Shown: positions 39,074 to 49,424 of the stretch, one piece after another
Layout: the number at the start of each line of letters is the position of its first letter
How positions within the stretch are numbered: position 1 is the stretch's first letter
Assembly (NCBI RefSeq): GCF_013041605.1
Contig: NZ_JABEQC010000008.1
Span: 62,001 to 126,000 of the forward strand
DNA from: Vibrio plantisponsor
GTDB taxonomy: Bacteria > Pseudomonadota > Gammaproteobacteria > Enterobacterales > Vibrionaceae
Direction: 5' to 3'
Length of the DNA stretch: 64,000 nt
Made by a program: the position numbers and the translations under genes
Notes under the pieces: model-generated
What the model saw: the letters and a program-made list of their open reading frames with translations, nothing else
The model's database searches: none
What the model was told of the DNA's origin: nothing

Positions 39074-40084
39074 ATGAAAAAGACTCTAATTGCTCTAGCA
39101 GTGGCTGGCGCGGCAGTGGCAACAGGCGCAAATGCTAACGAACTATACAACAAAGATGGCGACACTCTTACTATGGGTGGTCGTGCAGAAGCACGTCTAT
39201 CTCTTAAAGATGGCAAAGCAGACGACCTATCTCGCGTTCGTCTAAACTTCCTTGGTAAAAGCATGATCACCGACAGCCTATACGGTGTTGGTTTCTACGA
39301 AGGTGAGTTCACTACTTCAGATCAAGGTTCGACTGACAGTTCTGGTTCAGATAGCCTAATGAACCGTTACGCTTATGCTGGTATCGGTGGTAACTTCGGT
39401 GAAGTAACTTACGGTAAAAATGAAGGTGCATTAGGCGTTATCACAGACTTCACCGATATCATGGCTTTCCACGGTAACTCTGCAGCAGACAAGTTGTCTG
39501 TAGCAGACCGTACAGACAACATGCTCTCGTACAAAGGTTCATTCTCTGACCTTTCACTAAAAGCTAGCTACCGCTTTGCTGATCGCGATTCAGACCTACA
39601 AGACGACAACGGTCAAGACGGTTACTCTCTATCTGCAATCTATGCATTAGGTGATACTGGCCTGAAACTAGGTGGTGGTTATGCAGCTCAAGACGAAGCC
39701 AATGAATATATGTTAGCTGTGTCTTACAAAATCTCAGACTTCTACTTAGCAGGTACTTTCACTGACGGTGAAAAACAAGTTAGTAACACAGATAAATCTA
39801 CATTTGACTACACTGGTTACGAATTTGCTGCTGCATACAAACTGGGGCAAACTGTATTCACTACTACATACAACAACGCTGAAACTGATAGCGAAACTTC
39901 AAAAGATAACCTTGCGGTTGATGCAACTTACTTCTTCAAGCCAAACTTCCGCGCTTACGTATCATATAACTTCAACCTAATCGATGAAGGTGATGTTATC
40001 GGTACTGTAGCTGCTGGCAACGGTACTGCGACAAAAGCTCAAGCTGAAGACGAAGTTGTGCTAGGTATGCGTTACGATTTCTAA
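39074..40084 (+). CDS. ompU: OmpU-type general porin
   Basis: A 336-aa trimeric outer-membrane porin. The signal peptide MKKTLIALAVAGAAVATGANA is followed by beta-strand sequence: LTMGGRAEARLSLKDGKADD (about 32-51), RVRLNFLGKS, SLYGVGFYEGEFTT, YAYAGIGG and GEVTYGKNEGALGVITDFTD (constriction-loop area). The protein ends in Phe (GMRYDF), the usual barrel signal. Sequence is close to V. cholerae OmpU, and it lies between greA and dacB as there. In V. cholerae ompU is activated by ToxR and targeted by an sRNA. The strong terminator follows 22 bases after the stop. Confidence 0.93.
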   Translation: MKKTLIALAVAGAAVATGANANELYNKDGDTLTMGGRAEARLSLKDGKADDLSRVRLNFLGKSMITDSLYGVGFYEGEFTTSDQGSTDSSGSDSLMNRYAYAGIGGNFGEVTYGKNEGALGVITDFTDIMAFHGNSAADKLSVADRTDNMLSYKGSFSDLSLKASYRFADRDSDLQDDNGQDGYSLSAIYALGDTGLKLGGGYAAQDEANEYMLAVSYKISDFYLAGTFTDGEKQVSNTDKSTFDYTGYEFAAAYKLGQTVFTTTYNNAETDSETSKDNLAVDATYFFKPNFRAYVSYNFNLIDEGDVIGTVAAGNGTATKAQAEDEVVLGMRYDF

Positions 40085-40105
40085 TCGTAAATAATGCCTT
40101 TTCTT

Positions 40106-40130
40106 AAAACGCCTGCTTTGCAGGCGTTTT
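40106..40130 (+). terminator. ompU terminator
   Basis: Perfect stem AAAACGCCTGC / GCAGGCGTTTT with a 3-base loop and a TTTTTGTTTTT tract. Typical for a highly expressed monocistronic porin gene. Confidence 0.95.
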
Positions 40131-40225
40131 TGTTTTTAGCTCATAGAAGTTTAACCAAAACGGCAATGAAACTTACTGCTTAACACATTATACTGACTGC
40201 ACTTTTAGGCAATTTTGTAGTCCGT

Positions 40226-41665
40226 ATGCAGCATATCTTTTTAGCCAAACTCACCATTGAAAAAATCGTTTTTAGTTTTGTGGTTGGATTGACGATCACC
40301 CTAGTTTCCTTTCAGGCACAGGCTAACCAAGTTGCTGCTCAGCTCCCTCCTGCTACTCGTTACGCACTTATTGCGAAAAAGCTTATCGACAAGATTGAAA
40401 CAGACACTCAATCGACAAACCAATATTTCCCACCTGCCAGTACGTTAAAAATCGTAACCGCGCTTGCCGCTAAACTGGAATTAGGCGATGAGTTTCGTTT
40501 CCAGACAGCCTTAACACAGTCAGGTAATAGCTATGCTCTGCTATTTTCTGGAGACCCGACCTTATCTTCAGAAAACATCAAGCAACTATTGGGCAATATT
40601 AAATCCACAAGCTCGGGATTAATCTCGGGGGATATTTGGTTAGATAACACGGCATTCACCGGATATGACAAAGCTGTAGGCTGGCCTTGGGATATTGTCG
40701 GGGTCTGTTATAGCGCACCGGCAAGTGCGATCAATATCGATGGCAACTGCATTCAATCTTCGATCTATACAGAGAAAGATGGAACCACCCGTGTTTACGT
40801 ACCAGAGCAATACCCTGTTTATGTAATGACAGATGCAGAAGCGGTTTCTGAACAACAACAAAAGTCTCGCTACTGTGATTTAGAACTCTATCCAACACAA
40901 GAAAACCACTATCAGTTGTCTGGATGTTTAGCTGAACGAGCAAAGCCACTCCCTCTAAAATTTGCGGTTCAAAATACCAATCTCTATGCACAGAGAGTCG
41001 TGTATAGATTGCTCAATCAGTTAGGGCTTCAGCTAAAAGGTGAGATAAAAATAGGAAAGATGCCAAAGGCTGGAAAAGTCATCGCAACCCATCAATCTGA
41101 GCCACTCCCCGTACTGCTCGATACTATGCTCAAAGATTCTGACAATCTGATAGCAGATACCTTAACAAAATCTATAGGCCGACATTATTACCAACAAGCT
41201 GGAAGCTTTAACAACGGTACAGAGGCCATAAAGGAAGTGATCAGCAAGCAGACCGGTATTTCGCTTAAAGATGAGCAATTGGTCGACGGTTCTGGTTTAT
41301 CACGCAATAACCGCTTTCAAACATCAAGTATGTTTCAAATCCTGCATTACATTTGGAAACACGACAAAACCTTAGGATTAATTAACCTGCTGCCGAGTTC
41401 CGGAGAATCTGGGACATTGCAATATCGCCGTAGCATGCGAGAAGAGATGATTAAAGGAAGAATCAAAGCCAAGAGTGGATCTCTTTACGGAACGTACAAT
41501 ATGGCTGGATATGGTTTAGATGAAAAAGGGAAACCAAGTGCTGTCTTCATCCAGTTTGTTACGGATTACTTTCCCCCAGAAGTAGACAGCGAAGTTCCTG
41601 TAGAAGCACCTCTAGTGACGTTTGAAAAAAGCTTTTATCGACAAGTTGTTGAGCTCAGTAAATAG
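40226..41665 (+). CDS. dacB: Penicillin-binding protein 4 (DacB), DD-carboxypeptidase/endopeptidase
   Basis: A 479-aa S13-family serine peptidase of the periplasm. A signal sequence (about 1-34, ending AQA) leads to the catalytic motif STLK (72-75). SDN (in MLKDSDNLIADTL) and KSG (in IKAKSGSLYG) complete the SxxK/SxN/KTG set. It trims pentapeptides and cleaves D-Ala-mDAP cross-links. The neighbourhood ompU-dacB-tyrS is as in V. cholerae. It ends before a bidirectional terminator shared with tyrS. Length matches E. coli PBP4 (about 477 aa). Confidence 0.95.
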   Translation: MQHIFLAKLTIEKIVFSFVVGLTITLVSFQAQANQVAAQLPPATRYALIAKKLIDKIETDTQSTNQYFPPASTLKIVTALAAKLELGDEFRFQTALTQSGNSYALLFSGDPTLSSENIKQLLGNIKSTSSGLISGDIWLDNTAFTGYDKAVGWPWDIVGVCYSAPASAINIDGNCIQSSIYTEKDGTTRVYVPEQYPVYVMTDAEAVSEQQQKSRYCDLELYPTQENHYQLSGCLAERAKPLPLKFAVQNTNLYAQRVVYRLLNQLGLQLKGEIKIGKMPKAGKVIATHQSEPLPVLLDTMLKDSDNLIADTLTKSIGRHYYQQAGSFNNGTEAIKEVISKQTGISLKDEQLVDGSGLSRNNRFQTSSMFQILHYIWKHDKTLGLINLLPSSGESGTLQYRRSMREEMIKGRIKAKSGSLYGTYNMAGYGLDEKGKPSAVFIQFVTDYFPPEVDSEVPVEAPLVTFEKSFYRQVVELSK

Positions 41666-41705
41666 CTTTAGAGCTAAAAAGCGCGTTTACGTATCCTTAA
41701 AACAC

Positions 41706-41729
41706 AAAAAGCGCCGACAGGCGCTTTTT
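41706..41729. terminator. Bidirectional terminator (dacB / tyrS)
   Basis: Perfect 10-bp stem AAAAAGCGCC / GGCGCTTTTT with a GACA loop between two convergent genes. Confidence 0.93.
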
Positions 41730-41749
41730 GATGTTCGATATGCAGCAAA

Positions 41750-42937
41750 TTACTTCACAGTTACTCGTGCAAATTTTCGCTTACCAACTTGGTAAACATA
41801 AGTGCCCGCAGTTGGAACAAGCTTAGCATCTTCGATTTTTTCACCATCTTGCTTAGCCGCACCTTGCTTGATCATTCGCATTGCATCGGATGTTGAGTTA
41901 ACAAGACCAGCATCTTTAAGTAGGTTCGAGATTGCAATACCAGCTTCAAATTCGAATTCTGGCATTTCATCTGGCATCGCGCCCTTTTGGAAACGATTGA
42001 TAAACTCTTGTTCTGCTGCTTCAGCATCTGCTTCACTATGGAAACGAGCAATGATCTCTTTAGCTAACAGAATCTTAGCGTCACGAGGGTTTGCGCCATT
42101 CGCTACGTCTGATTTCAGTTTTTCAAGCTCAGCAAGAGGACGGAATGACAGTAGCTCGTAGTAGCTCCACATCAGGTCGTCAGAGATAGACATGATCTTA
42201 CCGAACATCTCACTTGGAGACTCACTAACACCAATGTAGTTATGTGCTGATTTAGACATTTTTTTCTCACCGTCTAAACCAACCAATAATGGCATCATCA
42301 ACACAACTTGAGGTTTTTGGCCATTCGACTTTTGCAGCTCACGCCCCATCAATAGGTTGAATTTTTGGTCAGTACCACCAAGCTCAACGTCAGTTTCCAT
42401 AGCAACTGAGTCATAACCTTGTAGGAGTGGGTACATGAATTCATGAATAGCAATTGGCTGGCCGCCTGCATAACGCTTCTTGAAGTCATCACGCTCTAGC
42501 ATACGAGCAACCGTTTGGTTTGCAGCCAGACGAATCATCCCTTCTGCACCAAGCTCAGATAACCATTCAGAGTTAAACTGAATTTTAGTTTTCGCAGGGT
42601 CTAAGATCTTAAACACTTGTTGCTTATACGTTTCAGCGTTACGTAGAACGTCTTCGCGTGTTAGCGGTGGGCGAGTAGTATTTTTACCCGTTGGGTCACC
42701 GACCATACCCGTAAAATCACCGATAAGGAAAGTAACGTCATGCCCTAAGTCTTGGAAAGTACGTAACTTATTCAAAATCACAGTGTGACCTAAATGAATA
42801 TCTGGTGCTGTTGGATCAGCACCCAGTTTGATACGTAAAGGACGGCCTTCTTTAAGCTTAGCAATCAGCTCTTCTTCAGGAATCAGTTCCTCAACACCAC
42901 GTTTAATTTCAGCTAAAGCCGCTTCAATACTCGCCAT
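41750..42937 (-). CDS. tyrS: Tyrosyl-tRNA synthetase (TyrZ-like, 395 aa)
   Basis: A class I aminoacyl-tRNA synthetase charging tRNA-Tyr. The HIGH box reads HLGH (about 48-51), the KMSKS box is exact (about 235-239), and a C-terminal S4 RNA-binding domain (about 330-395) ends KRKFARVTV. At 395 aa and with this HLGH/KMSKS pattern it belongs to the shorter TyrZ branch, not the E. coli TyrS branch of about 424 aa. Divergent from the M23 endopeptidase gene with 131 bp between them. Confidence 0.95.
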   Translation of the reverse strand: MASIEAALAEIKRGVEELIPEEELIAKLKEGRPLRIKLGADPTAPDIHLGHTVILNKLRTFQDLGHDVTFLIGDFTGMVGDPTGKNTTRPPLTREDVLRNAETYKQQVFKILDPAKTKIQFNSEWLSELGAEGMIRLAANQTVARMLERDDFKKRYAGGQPIAIHEFMYPLLQGYDSVAMETDVELGGTDQKFNLLMGRELQKSNGQKPQVVLMMPLLVGLDGEKKMSKSAHNYIGVSESPSEMFGKIMSISDDLMWSYYELLSFRPLAELEKLKSDVANGANPRDAKILLAKEIIARFHSEADAEAAEQEFINRFQKGAMPDEMPEFEFEAGIAISNLLKDAGLVNSTSDAMRMIKQGAAKQDGEKIEDAKLVPTAGTYVYQVGKRKFARVTVK

Positions 42938-43068
42938 TCTTGTTCACTCCCACAGATTTGGCAAAAATTTAATAGTTCGACATATTACTTGAATAGCGAT
43001 GCATTTTGAAACCAGTTAGACTACGTAACTGGATTTTTTATTAATTATTGACTGAATGACCTCCGAGT

Positions 43069-44358
43069 ATGCTTTCTATTTTCACTCGTCTTCCATGGAT
43101 TCATCGAACTTTAATCGCGTTATGCAGTGCGCTGATTGTTTTTGCTCTTTTATTTTTGCCTAGCCCAGAGTCTTTGCAAAAGAATCCAAACAAACTACAG
43201 GTAGGTCGCCACTACCCTCTTGCTATTAATAGTGAAGCTCTCTCTCCGGGCTCAACGATTCTTCCTTCAGCGATTCTTCGCTGGGAGAAATACAAAGTTC
43301 GCTCTGGAGAAAGCGCAGCAGTTCTGTTCCAACGAATTGGACTCACTGCAAGGCAGCTGTATAGCTTAACGTCTAGCAACGAAGAGATTAATAATCAGCT
43401 AAGCCGTTTACGTCCCGGTGATGAATTGCAGTTCGGCTTTAATGACAACAATGAGTTGGTTCAGCTGAAACGTAAACTGAGTGCTTACGAAACCTTTGTG
43501 ATAACCCAATCTGAAAATGGTTACACCTCGGAAATAGACAAGAAAGAAGTCTTCTACCAATACAACTATGCTGAAGCGGAAATTACGTCAAACTTCTGGA
43601 ACGCAGCAATGTCTGCAGGCTTAAGCGCGAACCAAATTATGGAGTTGGCGGGAATATTTGGTTGGGATATCGACTTTGCTTTGGATATCCGTTCTGGCGA
43701 CAGTTTCAAGCTACTCTATCAAGAAAAGATCGTTGAAGGCGAAGTGGTTGATCGCGGAAATATCATCGCCGCAACCTTCATCAACCAAGGAACCGACTTT
43801 ACCGCAGTACTCGATGACAACACGGGTAACTACTACGATCCAAGCGGTCGGGCAATGAAGAAAGCCTTCTTACGTTCACCACTTGATTTTCGTCGGGTGT
43901 CTTCCAACTTTAACCCAAGCCGTTTACACCCAGTAACAGGACAGGTGAAAGCTCACCGAGGTACTGATTATGTCGCTCCTATTGGTACACCAATATGGGC
44001 AGCAGGCGATGGTGTGGTGGAGAAATCGAGCTACAACCAGTTCAACGGAAATTATGTATTTATCCGTCACAGCAACACCTACATTACCAAGTACCTGCAT
44101 TTAACTAAGCGAACCGTGAAAACCGGACAAAGAGTGAAACAAGGGCAAGTCATTGGTACTTTAGGCAGAACTGGTCGAGTAACAGGCGCTCACCTGCATT
44201 ACGAATTCTTGGTCAATGGTGTACACAAAAACCCACGAACAGTGTCATTGCCCCAGTCTCAATCATTAACAGGCAAAGCTAAGCAAACTTTCATTGCTAA
44301 TGCCGAAATTAGATTGAAACGTTTAGACAGATATGGACAGTTACTCTACGCCAATTAA
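43069..44358 (+). CDS. M23 (LytM) zinc endopeptidase with LysM-like domain
   Basis: A 429-aa envelope peptidoglycan hydrolase. One N-terminal membrane anchor (about 12-33) is followed by a LysM/OapA-like region with YKVRSGESAAVLFQRIGLT (about 76-94) and then a full M23 domain. Zinc ligands are visible: HRGTD (His296, Asp300) and HLHYE (His375, His377). All four are present, so it should be an active DD-endopeptidase rather than a degenerate activator. V. cholerae has three such proteins (ShyA, ShyB, ShyC) and this is one of that group by architecture and place beside tyrS; I do not choose between them. Confidence 0.9.
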   Translation: MLSIFTRLPWIHRTLIALCSALIVFALLFLPSPESLQKNPNKLQVGRHYPLAINSEALSPGSTILPSAILRWEKYKVRSGESAAVLFQRIGLTARQLYSLTSSNEEINNQLSRLRPGDELQFGFNDNNELVQLKRKLSAYETFVITQSENGYTSEIDKKEVFYQYNYAEAEITSNFWNAAMSAGLSANQIMELAGIFGWDIDFALDIRSGDSFKLLYQEKIVEGEVVDRGNIIAATFINQGTDFTAVLDDNTGNYYDPSGRAMKKAFLRSPLDFRRVSSNFNPSRLHPVTGQVKAHRGTDYVAPIGTPIWAAGDGVVEKSSYNQFNGNYVFIRHSNTYITKYLHLTKRTVKTGQRVKQGQVIGTLGRTGRVTGAHLHYEFLVNGVHKNPRTVSLPQSQSLTGKAKQTFIANAEIRLKRLDRYGQLLYAN

Positions 44359-44404
44359 CGAGCTGTCTTTTTCTGGATAGAGCGAAGAGATGTCTACAGA
44401 GACA

Positions 44405-44434
44405 AAAGGGCTGAGTATAAATACTCTGCCCTTT
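44405..44434. terminator. Bidirectional terminator (M23 endopeptidase / RND permease)
   Basis: AAAGGGC and GCCCTTT form the base, with GAGTAT / ATACTC inside, a single T-T mismatch between the segments and a 2-base AA loop. It lies between convergent genes. Confidence 0.82.
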
Positions 44435-44457
44435 GTTTTATGCGCTTTTTAAAACCG

Positions 44458-47400
44458 CTATTCTTGGTGCTTGTTCCGTCCCAACATCAATAGACACGGT
44501 GTCAACACCAGAGTCAGAACCGTTGCAAATGCTAAGCCGCCAGCAACGGCTGTGGCTAATTGAGACCACCACTGAGTACTTGGTGCACCAAACTCAATCT
44601 TCTGATTGATTAAGTCGATATTCATTTCCAACACCATAGGCAATAAGCCAAGGATCGTGGTGATGGTGGTGAGCAATACCGGACGTAAGCGTTGAACGCC
44701 AGTTCGGAGTATTGCTTCTTTCTTGTCCATACCGCGTTTTATCAGCTGATTATAAGTATCGATTAAAACAATATTATTGTTTACCACAATACCTGCCAGT
44801 GAAATAACACCAATGCCGGACATAATCACGCCAAACGGTTTCTGGAATATCAGCAAACCAGCGAAAACACCAACCGTCGAAAACAGTACCGCACTCAAGA
44901 TTAAAAATGCTTGGTAGAAGCTGTTGAACTGAGTAATCAGAATCACGGCCATAGCCACCAATGCAACTAAAAACGCCTTTTCTAGGAAAGCCGCCGAATG
45001 CTCTTGCTCTTCGTTCTGGCCTCTCATTCTAAACTCAACGCTTGGTGGTAACCCTAACTCAGCCAACGCTTGTTCGATTTTCGGTAACTCTAGCGCCAAG
45101 TTGTAGCCTTCGTTTAAATCAGCCATCACGTTGATAACTCGACGCCCATCAATACGTTCTATCGTATCTTGCTTATGATCTGGCTTGATTTCAGCAAAAT
45201 TGGTAATCGGCACTAAACCGGCAGGTGTTTTTACCCGAAGTTGATCAAACCGCCCGATATCGCGCTTGTCTTCTGGGTAGCGAACAAGAATATCGACTTC
45301 TTCATTGGCATCATCTGGTAAGTAATCACCAATCTTAAGACCATTAGTGACAAACTGAACCGTGTTACCCACCAAAGTTGCATCAGCAGCAAAGCGAGAG
45401 GCATCATCGCGACGAATATCAATCCGCCAGTCGATACCCGGTTTTGAAGATGAATCACTAATATTGGTAAACGCGGCATTACTATCAGCCCAGTGGCGAA
45501 CTGTCTTAGCCGCCAACTCCAGCTCTTGAGCATTATTACCAGAAAGCTCTATAACCACGTCGTGATCGACTGGCGGCCCCGCATCCGGAAACTTATATTC
45601 GATCTCAACACCAGAGAACTTATCTGTGGTCTGTTTTAGCTCATCAATAATTGCCATGACTTTACGACGATACTGCCATTCCACAGGTTTAACTTGAATT
45701 TGGCCGATAACATCGTCTCCACCCGTTCGAGTGTAAACACTTTCAAATTCATCATGACCTAGCATTACCTGCTCAATTTCGCGCATGATGGTGTCTTTCT
45801 CATTGATCGACAGATCACCGTAAGAGCGAACTTTCACATTGAAATATGGCGGGTCAACTTCTGGGAAAAATTCCACGCCGTTCCCAGCTTTGACATAGGC
45901 AAATCCTATTGCGACAGACATGACAATCGCACTCAAAAGAATTTTCAGCGGGTGATGTAATGCAATAGAAAGCGTTTGGTAATAAAGCTTAGTGATACCC
46001 GTTGCTTTATCAAACTCTCCTTCGTGTAACGCCACCATGTTAGCTCTCGCTTCGGGAGTTACGTTTTGAGGACGCCCCATCACACTACCTAAAACTGGCA
46101 CAAACAACATCGCCATAATTAATGAAGCGGTCAAGGTAGCAATCAGAGTGAGAGGCAAATACCTCATAAACTCGCCTGTTACGTCCGGCCAGAAAAGCAA
46201 AGGAGCAAACGCGGCTAGAGTGGTCGCTGTTGACGCCGTGATAGGCCAAGCCATGCGTTTCGCTGCATCGCGATAAGCTTCCCCTCTTGGCATTCCTTCC
46301 TGCATTCGCCTGTCGGCAAACTCGGTCACAACAATCGCGCCATCCACCAGCATACCGACCGCCATAATCAGCGCAAACAATACGATGATGTTAACGGTTA
46401 ATCCAAATACCGAAAGTGTCAGCAAGCCGATTAAGAATGAACCTGGGATAGAAACACCAACCAACAATGCAGTTCTCACACCCAATACGGCGATGATAAC
46501 GATAACGACAAGAATAATGGCTGATAACACATTGTTCTGCAGGTCATTAAGCATCATCTCGACATCTTGAGATTCATCCCACGTGTACTTGACCAATAAG
46601 TTTGATGGCCAATCTTCTCGCTTCTGTGCTTCACTAATAACAGTTTTGACAAGTTCTACCGTTTCAATGATGTTCTCGCCCGCTCGCTTTTTAACATCCA
46701 AAACGATGGCAGATTTGCCGTCTAGTCTGGCGAACGAGCTTGGGTCTCTGAATGCGCGTCGTACTGTAGCAATATCACCAAATGTGACAACTTGCTTGCC
46801 ATCCACTTTCACTGGCAGCTCTAAGACATCTTTTATCGAGTCAAACACTGAAGGAACTTTGACAGAGAAGCGACCATATCCCGTATCGACAAAGCCTGCG
46901 GCAACGACACGGTTATTTAACGCTATCAGGTTGTAAATATCGCCCTGATCTAATCCATAACTTTCCATGAGCAGTGGATCGACAATGATCTCAACGATGT
47001 CGTCTCTGTCACCGGCAATATCCACTTCTAGAACTTGACGGAAACTCTCCAACTTATCCCGCAATAGACGAGCAATTTGTACTATGCCTCGTTCAGGCAC
47101 CGTGCCGTATAAAACGACAGACAATACCGGCTGGGCATTTGCTAACGTCACTTCGTTTACGGTTGGCTCATCACTGTCGGCTGGCAATTTCGGCTTAGCT
47201 AAATCTACCGCATCTCGCACATCCGCCATCGCCTTATCAAGATCGACACCGACGTTGAATTCAAGAACAACAGAAGCATGGCCTTCAGAAGAATTAGATG
47301 TCATCTCCTTAATGCCTTCGATGGACCGTAGTTCTTGCTCTAAAGGACGGGCAATCAAACGCTCCGCATCTCCCGGTGAAATACCTTGGTGAGAAACAGA

Positions 47401-47544
47401 AACATAGATGATTGGAATAGTAATATCTGGACTCGATTCTTTAGGAATCGTGACATAAGTTAATGCACCTGCTACAAGAATAAACACCAATAGCACGAGC
47501 ATAGTTCGAGTACGCGACAGTGCCGCGTCAATTAACGCAAACAT
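44458..47544 (-). CDS. RND-family efflux permease (HAE1-like)
   Basis: A 1028-aa inner-membrane proton-driven pump with the usual layout: first helix (about 14-33), large periplasmic loop (about 35-330), six helices (about 335-560), second periplasmic loop (about 565-855) and last helices (about 860-1020). The second helix group keeps ALIMAVGMLVDGAIVVTEF, whose Asp is typical of proton relay in RND pumps. It pairs with the adaptor gene 8 bases upstream. No outer-membrane channel gene is present, so TolC is the likely partner. In V. cholerae an RND pair lies at this place. The substrate cannot be inferred. Confidence 0.92.
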   Translation of the reverse strand: MFALIDAALSRTRTMLVLLVFILVAGALTYVTIPKESSPDITIPIIYVSVSHQGISPGDAERLIARPLEQELRSIEGIKEMTSNSSEGHASVVLEFNVGVDLDKAMADVRDAVDLAKPKLPADSDEPTVNEVTLANAQPVLSVVLYGTVPERGIVQIARLLRDKLESFRQVLEVDIAGDRDDIVEIIVDPLLMESYGLDQGDIYNLIALNNRVVAAGFVDTGYGRFSVKVPSVFDSIKDVLELPVKVDGKQVVTFGDIATVRRAFRDPSSFARLDGKSAIVLDVKKRAGENIIETVELVKTVISEAQKREDWPSNLLVKYTWDESQDVEMMLNDLQNNVLSAIILVVIVIIAVLGVRTALLVGVSIPGSFLIGLLTLSVFGLTVNIIVLFALIMAVGMLVDGAIVVTEFADRRMQEGMPRGEAYRDAAKRMAWPITASTATTLAAFAPLLFWPDVTGEFMRYLPLTLIATLTASLIMAMLFVPVLGSVMGRPQNVTPEARANMVALHEGEFDKATGITKLYYQTLSIALHHPLKILLSAIVMSVAIGFAYVKAGNGVEFFPEVDPPYFNVKVRSYGDLSINEKDTIMREIEQVMLGHDEFESVYTRTGGDDVIGQIQVKPVEWQYRRKVMAIIDELKQTTDKFSGVEIEYKFPDAGPPVDHDVVIELSGNNAQELELAAKTVRHWADSNAAFTNISDSSSKPGIDWRIDIRRDDASRFAADATLVGNTVQFVTNGLKIGDYLPDDANEEVDILVRYPEDKRDIGRFDQLRVKTPAGLVPITNFAEIKPDHKQDTIERIDGRRVINVMADLNEGYNLALELPKIEQALAELGLPPSVEFRMRGQNEEQEHSAAFLEKAFLVALVAMAVILITQFNSFYQAFLILSAVLFSTVGVFAGLLIFQKPFGVIMSGIGVISLAGIVVNNNIVLIDTYNQLIKRGMDKKEAILRTGVQRLRPVLLTTITTILGLLPMVLEMNIDLINQKIEFGAPSTQWWSQLATAVAGGLAFATVLTLVLTPCLLMLGRNKHQE

Positions 47545-47552
47545 GTCGCCTC

Positions 47553-48686
47553 CTAAGGCTTACTGTCTTGTAACGGTTGGGTATCTATATCTGCTGTGTG
47601 CTTAACCGCTGCGACTTTATCACCATCACGCACAAAACCTTGACCACGAGTAATGATGTTAACTTCTTCGCCTAAGCCCGTTAGCCAAACACCGTCTTGC
47701 TCCGCTTTGACCAGTTGAATAGGAACGAAATGAACCCTGTCTTCAACCAAGGTTTTCACCCCTAAGTTTCCTTGATCATCAAGCGCAAGCATGGCTGGAG
47801 TAATTTTCACTGCCATTTGCGTTTCTAAATTCAATTCAACTTGAGTGCTTACCCCTGCTGGGATCTGCTGATTCGGATTAGGCACTTCCACCTCAATAGC
47901 GAAAGTATTGGTTGAAGGAGAAGAAAGCTGAGATAAATAACGCACGGTTCCCTGAGTTTGAGAACCTTGAATAAAGTGAATGGTTGCTGGTTGACCTTTA
48001 GTAATGCTCTGAATGTGGCGTTCACTCACGTTCGCCTCAATCACCAATTTATTAAGATCAATCAAGGTTGCTACTGGGTCGCCAACCCCAACAAAATCGC
48101 CCTGTTCAATAAACAAGTTTTCAACCACACCATCGAAAGGTGCAACAATTGAAGTGTGCGCCAAGTGCATTTCGACCGTTTTCACACTGGATTTTGCATC
48201 GGTAAGTTCGGCAAGAGCGTTTGTATAAGCGATTTCGCCCTGCAATCCACGATTTTTAAGCGACTCTGCCGCTTTGAACTCTTGACGTTTTACCGACAAC
48301 ACAGCCTTTGCTCGATCAAGCTGAGATTGCAAATCACCTTGATCAATAAGCGCAATTACTTGCCCTTTAGAGACTTTGTCACCTTTGTCGATTTTAGTGA
48401 GTAAGATCTTACCTGCGATTTCCGCAGATAAGCGAGCTTGCTTATCTGGCGCTGTGCGGCCGTAAAGATCGATTTTCTTTTCTGTAGGTTCAGCATGGAA
48501 GGTTTGATACATCACTTTAGCAAGTGGGATAGTATCTGCAGATTTTTCTGGTGCTTGCTCTTGTGCGTTAAGTGAACCAAGACTCAGCCAGAGGGTTAAC
48601 AATATGATAAGAATGAAAGAAACGAGCCAGGGCTTTTGTGTAAAATGTCGCCCCCCAAGTAAGCTTCTCAATGAGACATGAGACAT
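47553..48686 (-). CDS. RND periplasmic adaptor (membrane fusion) protein
   Basis: A 377-aa membrane-fusion protein. An N-terminal membrane anchor (about 18-38) leads to lipoyl-like halves with ARLSAEIAGKILLTKIDKGDKVSKGQVIALID (a biotinyl-lipoyl motif, broken here by no gap), an alpha-hairpin (about 115-165) and beta-barrel domain. It has no lipobox, so it is held by the anchor. AAGGA lies 8 bases before the ATG at 48,686; the frame continues to 48,716 without support. It links the permease to an outer-membrane channel. Confidence 0.9.
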   Translation of the reverse strand: MSHVSLRSLLGGRHFTQKPWLVSFILIILLTLWLSLGSLNAQEQAPEKSADTIPLAKVMYQTFHAEPTEKKIDLYGRTAPDKQARLSAEIAGKILLTKIDKGDKVSKGQVIALIDQGDLQSQLDRAKAVLSVKRQEFKAAESLKNRGLQGEIAYTNALAELTDAKSSVKTVEMHLAHTSIVAPFDGVVENLFIEQGDFVGVGDPVATLIDLNKLVIEANVSERHIQSITKGQPATIHFIQGSQTQGTVRYLSQLSSPSTNTFAIEVEVPNPNQQIPAGVSTQVELNLETQMAVKITPAMLALDDQGNLGVKTLVEDRVHFVPIQLVKAEQDGVWLTGLGEEVNIITRGQGFVRDGDKVAAVKHTADIDTQPLQDSKP

Positions 48687-48736
48687 GGACAATCCTTTAT
48701 ATATATGTCCCTGCACAACAACTCAAATATGCAAGG

Positions 48737-48780
48737 AGAGTGAATCAGCTGAAACTTCATTTAGATAGCTAATTCACTCT
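48737..48780 (-). other. Long hairpin between erpA and the RND operon
   Basis: AGAGTGAATCAGCT and AGCTAATTCACTCT (plus-strand wording) form a 14-bp stem with a 16-base loop. The one non-Watson-Crick pair is a G.U on minus-strand RNA but an A-C mismatch on the plus strand, pointing to a minus-strand transcript. No T-run follows, so its role as a terminator of erpA is uncertain. Confidence 0.5.
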
Positions 48781-48790
48781 GCATCATTAG

Positions 48791-49132
48791 TTAAACACTA
48801 AACGATGCACCGCAACCACATGTGGTTGTTGCGTTCGGATTGTTTACAAAAAAGCGAGAACCTTCTAGCCCTTCCGTATAATCAACCACTCCGCCAATCA
48901 GATATTGCAGACTCATAGGGTCAACCACTAGGGTTACTCCGCTATTTTCGATTGTGGTGTCTCCATCATTTACATTCTCGTCAAATGTGAATCCGTATTG
49001 GAAGCCACTACAACCACCACCTGTAATATACACACGTAGTTTCAGTGCCGGGTTTTCTTCTTCAGCAATCAACGCTCTAACACGTGTTGCTGCTGCATCC
49101 GAAAAGGATAACGGTACATTTACATCACTCAC
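48791..49132 (-). CDS. erpA: Iron-sulfur cluster insertion protein ErpA
   Basis: A 113-aa A-type Fe-S carrier delivering clusters to proteins such as IspG. The three Cys ligands are Cys41 ([13 protein letters not shown]) and Cys105/Cys107 (TTCGCGASF). The start is GTG at 49,132, preceded by AGAGAGGT; an earlier in-frame ATG at 49,177 would add 15 residues not seen in the family. At 113 aa it fits E. coli ErpA (114). It is divergent from hemL, as in relatives. Confidence 0.93.
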   Translation of the reverse strand: MSDVNVPLSFSDAAATRVRALIAEEENPALKLRVYITGGGCSGFQYGFTFDENVNDGDTTIENSGVTLVVDPMSLQYLIGGVVDYTEGLEGSRFFVNNPNATTTCGCGASFSV

Positions 49133-49424
49133 AATGACCTCTCTCAGTCGCGTAAATGTACACCAGATATTATTCACTAGATCAATCTGATGGACATGAC
49201 TCTTTTTTGATAATGCGGCGATTATCTAATACCTGACCTATACGTTCAAGTATTCACCGATACTTAGTTCAGAGTCTTCAGAAATGATAGGATCCATTTT
49301 TGCTGATTAAACAAGATAACTCAGTGAGAAGGGTCAGAAATTTAGTTAAAACGTTTCACCTCTGCACTCACAAGCGTACAATGCACAGCAACTTGGTCCG
49401 AGACATAATAAAGAGGAAGATTCC

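Noticed and set aside
49248..49265. AAGTAT / ATACTT inverted repeat between erpA and hemL
   Set aside because: Only six A/T-rich pairs; too weak to call an operator or terminator.
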